NCBI GenBank assembly: GCA_023212725.1
Contig: JALBYF010000019.1
Coordinates: 186,001-250,000, forward strand
Source: Tranzscheliella williamsii
Lineage: Eukaryota > Basidiomycota > Ustilaginomycetes > Ustilaginales > Ustilaginaceae
Length of the DNA stretch: 64,000 nucleotides
Reading direction: 5' to 3'
Shown here one piece after another: positions 50,601 to 59,600 of this stretch; the first letter of the stretch is position 1, and each line of letters starts with the position of its first letter. Made by a program: the position numbers and the translations under genes. The notes below the pieces were generated by a model. It worked only from the letters and a program-made list of their open reading frames with translations, was not told where the DNA came from and made no database searches.

Positions 50601-53600
50601 AAGTAGAAGCTTGTCGAGAGGATTTCGTGTTCCTGGACAACCTTGCAGAGAGCTGCCTCCAAGCGGTCGATGTCCAGCCCTTCGCGGAGCACGACGGCGT
50701 GGTGATGAACATACAACCGGTGCCTTGAGGACGAAATCGTTCCGCTGAGCATGCCTGCCTGAAGAGGTGTGCAGGGATATTCAGCCTTGGACATTGTAAT
50801 CTCGTCCGGCGTAACCCCTTGCTGCAACTCCTTGGCGGCGATCAAATCGCCAAGCGCTGCAATGTTTCCGGCAGAGAGCACGTCGTGTCCACTAATGTGG
50901 CAGTTGAGTTGGCTCCTCAGCTGGCTTGCGAACCGCAGAGCGACAATGGAATCGATACCAACGCGCAGCAGTGGTGTGTGCAGCTGGATAATATCTGACT
51001 CGACGCCGGCGAGCTTAGCAGCGACCTGACGGATAGTCAGCTCCATCGGGGTCATGATGCGTTCGATGGTTCTCTGATGTCCTTGCTCCTTGACGATCCC
51101 TGTGCTGGCATGTACAGAGTCAGCAGGGAAGCCAAGATCGCTGAGACCGATCGATGCGTCAGTTGAGGCCCTTGCGAGGAGGATCTTGATGTGTTCCACC
51201 ACACCTTCAACGCTGTCGAGCCGAAGCGCATGTTTGGTAGCTGCTGTGATGATAAGCTCGTTGGTGTTGGGCTTAACGACAACCTCGACAGCGGCGGGAG
51301 CATCAGTCTCCGCATCAAACTGTTCCAGCGACCATGCCCTTTGGTCCTGATCGGCGTGCTCGTCCTTCTGGATGAAGCTGAAAAGGATATCGACGGGCGA
51401 GGCTCGCCCTGAATCGATCCACCTTCGGACGCTCCGCAGCGAGGTGTGCTGGAACGTCAGGCTGGCGGAGCTCCATGTGTGGCAAGCCGTCACAAGGGTT
51501 TTGAAGTCTGGACTTTCCCCAGCATCGAGCAAGATCCTCTGGACTGGCATGGGAACTGTGGTGACACAAGGTGCCGTTATAAGATTCGCAGCGTCAACAT
51601 CGACGCTACGGCCGGACAGCACATTGCCGATCACGATCGCAGAGGTGTCCAAGACATTCGCGAAGGCTGACGCAACAGCTACTGCGATCAACGAAGGTAG
51701 CGTAACATGCAGGCGCGATGCGGCTGCTTTCAGCGAGTCAAGCTGGAGACTTGATTGCGCTTTCGCCGGCGCTGCTACTACTTCGTAACGCTCCCAAGGC
51801 GAAGCAGTAAGCTGGACTCCCTCGAAGGAGCGCGTCCAGAACTCTTGAGCCTTCAAGTCTTGGACCGAGAAGATGTACTCGAGGAGCGGGGTGACATCGG
51901 GGCTTGCAAGCATTGTCGTGGAGGCCATGTCGTTGCAAAGAATCGCCAACTGGTCGAGTATTAGCGGTAGTGAATGCCCGTCATAGAGCGCATGATGCAT
52001 GTAAAGCGTGAAGGATGGAGCATTGCCTTCAAAGACAACTCTCCAAGGCGGCAAGGTGGTGATCCGGGCCAAGATGTGCCGTTGGACGGCCATCCGCTCG
52101 AGATCGTGACGCTGGTCTATGCAGTGCTGGTCCGGCTCGATAGTGCGCAGGACAATCTGCCCAATGGTTTGGTCGGTAACATGGTCGAAACAAGTGCGCA
52201 AGATGGCGTGACGAGAGGCGAGCGCGATCCAGGCCTGCTTCAACGAGCTCGAAGATACCGTCTCGGTAGACATCTTGATGTGCATACCTGCTACGTAGAT
52301 AGGCTCTGAGCTGTTGCTGCCGAGAGAAAGCGCCACCATGCCTTCCTGGACAGGCAGACATGGGAGGATCTTCTCGAGGTTGCTGCCATGGGTTTTTTGC
52401 AAGGTGGGCTCGTGCTGGCGCCGGAAGTCTTGGACAAACTTGGCGCCGATGCGTAGGTCGATGCTTTCCGCGGCGGTAGCATTCTGCACAGTAGCGATGT
52501 CGCAGATACGCGCGTGGGATCTCAGCTTGCTGATGGAGATATTGATGCCGGCTTTGCGCAGGTAGGCCGCCAGCTTGATGATGCTCAAGCTGTCGAAGCC
52601 GAGCTCAAAGATAGAAGTCTCTGCGTGGGTGGGCAGTTCCATGGGCATGACCTGGTTAATGATCCGAGCGACATTTTCTTCGGCGGGATTGAGCGGTCTT
52701 TGGTCCTTCCTGTCGCCTTCACCAGCACCAGCTGAGCCATCCATAGCGAATAAGCTCGAAAGAGGCAGAGCAGCGACCCATGCCTTCATCCTCCGTAGGT
52801 CGGTCTTACCAGACGTTGGAAGCACGGTAAGGTGCGAGACCGGAACGACGAGATCGGGCACCATATATTCGGGCAAGTGCTGCTTGCAGTGCAGCAGAGA
52901 TCGCCTGGCAATGATGCCCATCTCAGAGCCGGCATCGAGCAAGCTAGGCAAATGGGAGGCTGAATGGCTTTCGGGCTTGCCAGCAATGGTACGGGGAGCA
53001 ATGAGCGAGAACAACAAAGGCTTGGAAAGTTTCTGGTGCTTGCAGATGATGGTAGCTGCATGGACAGCTCCTTGTGCCCCGGAGATCACAGCTTGCGAGA
53101 CCTCTCCGAGCTCGAGCCTCTGTCCTCGTATTTTCTCCTGCTCGTCCCGGCGACCAAGGTAATGGACTCTTCCGTCGGCCATCATTCTCGCTGCATCTCC
53201 CGTTCTGTACAGCTTGTGGCCCTCTTTTGTCGTCACGAAACCATCAATGGCCTTCGCGCCCCGATCGAGGTATCCTAGAGCCACCAAGTCTCCTTCAATA
53301 CAGAGCTCGCCAGTGCGGCCGCGAAGGACAGGGACCAGATCTATCTTGTCTTCAAAGTCGATCACCTTGGCCGTATTGCCCGGAAGTACAAACCCAATGT
53401 CTCTGACATGGCTGTCTTGAGCAACTCGATTGACGGTGCACATGATCGTCGTCTCGGTCGGGCCATAGGCATTTAAGACCGGCAGTCGGGTAGCCAGGGT
53501 GTCGCGCACTCTTTCCGTCATCTTCTCCCCTCCCACGCCCAAAAACACCAGCGACGGAACCTGATCAGGTACCAGGTCGCACTGGTCCAAGAGCGATGGC

Positions 53601-56600
53601 ACACAGCTCATATGAGTGATCTGAAGCTTCAGAACAGTGGCCTTGAGGTCTCCCAGGAGAAGCGGCCGGTGGCCGGTGGCAAGGGCCATACCGAACCGCC
53701 ATGACATGAAGGTTTGCGAGAGGTGCACATCAAACGCTCGACTAGCGAGGCCCAGGTAGCGGCCTTGGCCACCAAGTGTCAGAGTGGCTGGGCACTCCCG
53801 CGCTACAACCTCTGCATAAGACTCGACAAAGCTGCAAAGATTCCTGCGGCTTACCAGGACCCCCTTTGGCTTTCCGGTTGAACCTGAAGTGTAGAGTAGA
53901 TAGGCGCCGCTTTCTCCGGTGCAGACAACTCTCACGTTTGCGCTTGGCTGACGCTCCATCTTGTTGACGAAGCCAGGAGCGTCGACGTTCAGGACGGGAC
54001 ACGGAGAGGTAGCTTCAAGCTCGCCAAGGCAACCATCCTCGGTCACCACCAGTGCGCAGCCACTAGCGTCGAGTAGCAGTCTTTTTCTCTCCGACGGAAG
54101 CTGGTCATCGATGGGCAGATAGGTGCGTCCGCTCTTGAAAATGGCCAGGAAGAAGGCCATCGACATGAGTGTGCGGCCCATGCACAAGGCGATCGGCCCA
54201 GGTGGAAGGCCGAGTGAGCTCATTAAGGAGGCTGCTTGGTTGGCAGCGGCGTTCAGTTGAGCATACGACCAGCTAGTCACGCTAGCATCTGCTATCAATC
54301 CGTCCGAGGACTCGGCAATCACGACCGCCGTCCACTCCGGATGGAGGGCGGCGTATCTCTCGATCCAAAAAGCCGGGTCTTCGCCATGGTCGAGGTGCTG
54401 GTCGGGTCTCGAGAGGCGACGAGTGGACGAGAGCGAGACGAGCTCAGGCTGCTCGACGTGTGAGAGCAGATAGTGCCACGTCTGGGAAGGAGAGGACAAT
54501 ACCCCGTCCAGCAGGACGGCCAATTGGCGCACCATGATGGTGAGCATCTCTTGACTGATGCTCTCCTCCTTTACAGACAGCTCGAGCTTGATCTGTCGAT
54601 CCAACGAACCGTCACGGCATTCTTCTTCGAAGACGTTTAGCGCAGCATCGTGTTCCACCTGGATTCCGGCTTGACTATTGATCTGTGAGCCGAGCGCAGT
54701 CAAAACTGTGCTGGCTCCTTTGCTCCTGTTCGGGATGTGGTAGTTGAACATGGCGCTGAACAGCTTCGAGCCGGACTCGGTGCCCATCTTCTTGGCCAAG
54801 TCCGTAAGCGGCACATAGCGGTGGCGCAGAGCTTGCCCAGCCTGGACTGTACACTGGTCGAGGAGTGAAATGGCAGATGCCTTCTCAGTGCTGCTGCTGA
54901 ACTGGACCGAGAAAGGCTGCGTCGACAGCAAAGGTCCAATAGCTTCTTCAGCGGAGAGACTGGAATGTTCTCCTCTTTGGCTGACGATCTCGCCCAGCAG
55001 GATATGCGAGCCTTCTTCGTCTTTGACTTCAATGTATTGCGCGAGTAGAACGGCAAAGACGGTCTTGATGATCGTCGTGAAGCTCACCGAACAGCGGGTT
55101 TGAAGCTGGCGAATCTTCGTGTCGCTACATGTGATCAGCTGCGCACCCGTAACAAAGGCGGTCATTGGCGGTGCATCCGTTTTGCTGGGGCTTCTGTTCG
55201 TACTGGTCAGATCAGGAAGACAGGCAGCGGCGCCGCGCGGCTGGAGCAGCCTGGTCCAGTATAGCATGCTTGCTTCCTGCTCCTGTTGCGAGAAAGCATA
55301 TGCATGTATGCATTGCTCCAGTAGAGGCGTTGACGGTGTGGTGCTGGACAGGCCCTCGACGATGCCGGCATACGCCGCTGCGACACGCTCAAATATACCT
55401 TCCACCGACGGCCCGTCATACAGGGCGTGGTGGAGTGTCCACGCCATATATGTCTGCTTAGGCTGATCGGCTACCGGCGGCGACTGGAAGAACGCGACGG
55501 CCCACAGAGGACTGCCGGACAGCATATCCCGCGACCGATCTGAAGCGACCCTCGCTCGCCACTCTTGGACTGCATCGTGCACTTCAAGTGGAGAGGAGAG
55601 CTGGGTGAACTTGCTATCGACCAGCTCCTCAAAAGCTACACTGGCGTGGTCATACGCCAATAGCTTTTGCAGCGCAAAACCAGCGCGGCCTCCATCGAAG
55701 CGGACGGATTCAGACAGCTCGACGTCTACATGGGAAAGAATCAGAAAGACAACCCGCAGCATGTCGACCTGTTGCATGGTCTGGTAGAGCGCCTGCCTCA
55801 AAGTTGCCAAGTCGACCTTCGCGTCCAGCAAAAGCAGCTGATCTCCCCAGTAGGCTGTTGGCGAAGACAATGTCTCGGCGAGCATACCTTCCTGGAGTGT
55901 GCTGCAGGGATACCAAGCGGCAGCTCCTTTCGAGGATTCGAGGGGCAGTACTGAGCGAACTTGCCCGTCGAAGTGTTTCAGCTTTGCTCTCATCTGCTGG
56001 CCTCTGGCCGTCTGTCCGTCACCATTAGCCGTGCCATTGGCGTGGCGAATCCTGGAAGCAAGCATTCTGACAGTCTGACTGCTCAGCACATCGGCAATGG
56101 AGATGGCGAAGCCATGCTGCTTGAGCTTAGCGGACAGCCGGATGGCGCGGATAGAATCGACACCGACGCTGGCGACCAGGCTGTCGCTATGGATTTCCTC
56201 GCGTTGGGTTCCGGTAATATCGCTTACGACCTCCATGATGGTCCGCTGAAGCGATCTGACGCTTTCGTCGACGTCTGAATCGGCTTCAGCGTCGGCTAGC
56301 TCCGGCGTCCACAGCTCTAGGTCCGCCTGGTCGTACGCAGATCTGAGGCTTGCGCGATCGATCTTGGCGGATGCGGTTTGCGGGATGCGGCTGAGAACCA
56401 GGACGATGGCGGGAACCATGTGCGGCGGGAGGATCTCTCGGGCTCTGCTCTGGCATACATGGGCGGCTTTGACCGCCTCTGTGTTCTCTTGAAGGATGCC
56501 GTCGAAGTTTTGGGCGAGTTTTGGACAGGCCAGGAATGTGACCACCTGTGGCGTGGGCCGGTCCGATCTGCTGAGCAGCATCGTCTCTGCGCGCTCGATG

Positions 56601-59600
56601 GCAGGATCCGCCGCGGCTAGGGCTGAAGAAATCTCGCTCAGCTCGACTCGGATACCACCTAGCTTGACGAGATCGTCACGCCGACCAATGAACTCGATGC
56701 TGCCGTCGTGTAGCATGCGCACGTAGTCGCCCGTAAAGTAGATCTGCTGCTTCCACGCCTCGGAGTAGGCGAACACGGCCGCAGTCTTGGCTCGGTCGCC
56801 AAGATACCCTCGCCCGACTTGGCCACCTCCGAGCACGAGCTCACCCACAGTGCCCCTGAGGCAAGGTTGGAAGGGGTCCGAGCGGGATTTGCAAACGAAG
56901 GCCGAAACACTGCGCATGGGGCGTCCAACGTTGGCGCTCTGTAACGTTTCGCCCCTCTCAAGACGACGAAGGGTAGCCACCACAGTGACTTCTGCTGGGC
57001 CATACGTGTTGTATACTGCAATAGGGGGCAGCCGCACCGGAACGGCACCGCTACCAGTCCAGTCCTGGGCAACCGACTCGGAAAGCTTCTCACCAATGAA
57101 GGTGACCGAGGTGAGTGTTGGACACGAGGAGCGTGGCAAGCCCGCTGCTACAGCTGGAGTCAGATGTGCGTGGTCGGCGCGCGACACAGCGACGAGCTCT
57201 GCTGTCGAGGCCAGCACGTTCTCTCTGGTCGAAGAAATCACGACACCGCCGAGGCCCCAAGTCCAGAAGAGATCTTGGACAAAGACGTCAAAGGTATATG
57301 CCGAGAATTGGAGGCATCGAGGTGGCCCATCTGACAGGGTCTGGATGTGGTCTTGTAGCGCCTTCATGCTGTGTACTGCAGCCGAATGTGGGATCATGAC
57401 TCCTTTCGGCGGGCCGGTCGTACCACTTGTCCAAATCAGATAGGCGAGTGCATTTGGTTCGGTTTCGGCCTCAAGGCGCGGGCCAGACAAGTAGCTGTCG
57501 GCAGCGGTAGTGTCGATGATGTCTACGCCATCGATGCTGCCGAGCTGGGCGGCAGTGGAGGCAGTGGCTAAGAGTACACTAGCTCCGGTTCGCTTGATCA
57601 GCTCGTGCTGGCGAGCCAGCGGTGACTGTACATCGATGGGACACCATGCGCCTCCGGCTTTGAGTATGGCAAGCACAGCTATATAGAGCTCAGGGCAACG
57701 TTCCATACAGATGGGAACAGGTTGGTCGCGCAGGGTGCGTCTGCCTACAACTGAAAGGAGGCGACGGGCCATGTGGTCGGCCCTATCACCCAGCTCGCCG
57801 TAGGTCAGCCGGACCGGTGATGGCGAAGAGACCGACAGATCGCTGTAAAACTCGAGCGCAATGCGGTCAGGGCTAGCTTGTGCGCGGGCCTCGAACTGAG
57901 AATGCAGCAGCTCCGGACTTGAAGCGGCGGTCGACGTAGCCATTCGATCAACATTGGCACATGCGAGCAGAGAGAGGTCCGCTGCATTTCCCCGTACAAG
58001 ATCCTTGACCGACCGGCTTGGCTGCAGCATCAGCCTCTGCACCAGGTCGTCGTACTGGCGCAACAAAAGGTCCGCGCTGGCAGGATCGAGCACCGCGGTG
58101 GAGTAGGTCAGGCGAAGCCGGAGAGGTCCGGCATGGGTGAGTGAGGGCCAGATCTCAAACATGACGGCAAAGTCATTTGTCATCGTGGGATATGACACCG
58201 AGCTCCAAGGCTTCGAAGCTGTGCCGTCATGGATAGCAGTTTCGTCGAAACGTTGGACAGCAAACAAGGTGTCAAAGACGAAGCCGCCGCTGCCGTCCGC
58301 GGCGGCAAGCGCACCAAGCGGGATCTCGAGATGACTCAGCGCGGCCGTTGCTTCCTTCGTGGCTATGGCAAGCAGCTGAGTGACAGTCAAGCCTTCGCTA
58401 GCGATATCAAGAGCGAAGGGGATGATGTTGAAGGTGGGAGCCATGCAGCGTGCCATTTTTTCGTCAAGGCGACCAGAATGTACGCTGCCGCTCGTGAATG
58501 TAGTCTGCTCTTCGTCCTCCGAGTAGGATGCGAGAAGTAGGTTCCAAGCTGTTTGGAGAAGCACCAGTGGCGAGGAGCCGAGTGCCTGCGCTTGCTGCAA
58601 TATTTCTGGCATGGTTGAGGCAGAAGCCACCTCGGCGACAGAGCTACGGTGCGAACCCTGCGCTACTGGCTTGCCACCGTGTACGCAGGGAAATCTGGTC
58701 TTGGGAACGTTCTCCAGCTTCTTCCGCCAGAACTTTCGCGCTCCATCAAGGTCCGATAGAAAGTGGTGTCGCACCGCCTCTTCAAGCTCCTCTGCCGGCG
58801 GAGACGATGTGACGGGGCTTGGGCAGCAAGACTGCCTGATGACTGCATTTTGCAGGAGGTCCAGGCTGCCTCCATCAAAGATGGCATGCATCATGCTGAG
58901 AACAACAAGGCCGTTGCCTTCCTGCTCGTCCGACGCGGGTTGCAGAAGGCCAAGGCACCACGGCGGATGGTGAATATCCATTGATCTCTCCACGTAGCTG
59001 AGGTGCTCTTCCAAAGCCTGTTCCATGGCGCCGTTGGATACGGTTTCACGCAGGTTATTCGACGGGTCCCAGCCCTGCAAGATGCACTGGGCAAAAGGGG
59101 AGAGGGGATCGTCGACAGCACAGAATGCGGTACGGAAGATGGCATGCGAGGTCAAGACGTGGTAGAAGGATTCGTAAAGCCGCCGGGCGTCGGAGGCCGA
59201 TTCGGTGTGGTAGACACTGTGATTGATGTAGGATGCTGGTGGAGCCGGGCCGTGAGGGTGTGCGCGGGAGACAAAGCTGGCCAGCATGCCGGACTGGGTC
59301 GCTGTGGCGGGCAATATTCGCCCGAGACCGGCAGGATCGATGTTCAAGGACCGACCAACACTCGGAGCGCACCTCTGCGCAAACGAATGTACCAAGTCAT
59401 CCCACTCGGCGCTCTGGTCCTTGGTTCGCTCCTTGGCCTCGCAGGCATAGAGACTTTGGACGAACTGGCCGCAGTCCTGAAACGAAAGAATCTGGGCTAC
59501 GTCCAGATGTGCTGCCGCTTCCATGGTCGTCGGGTCTCTTCTGAGGTGTCGTAGCAACCTCATGGCCGCCAGACTGTCTACACCAAGCTGGAACAAGGTT

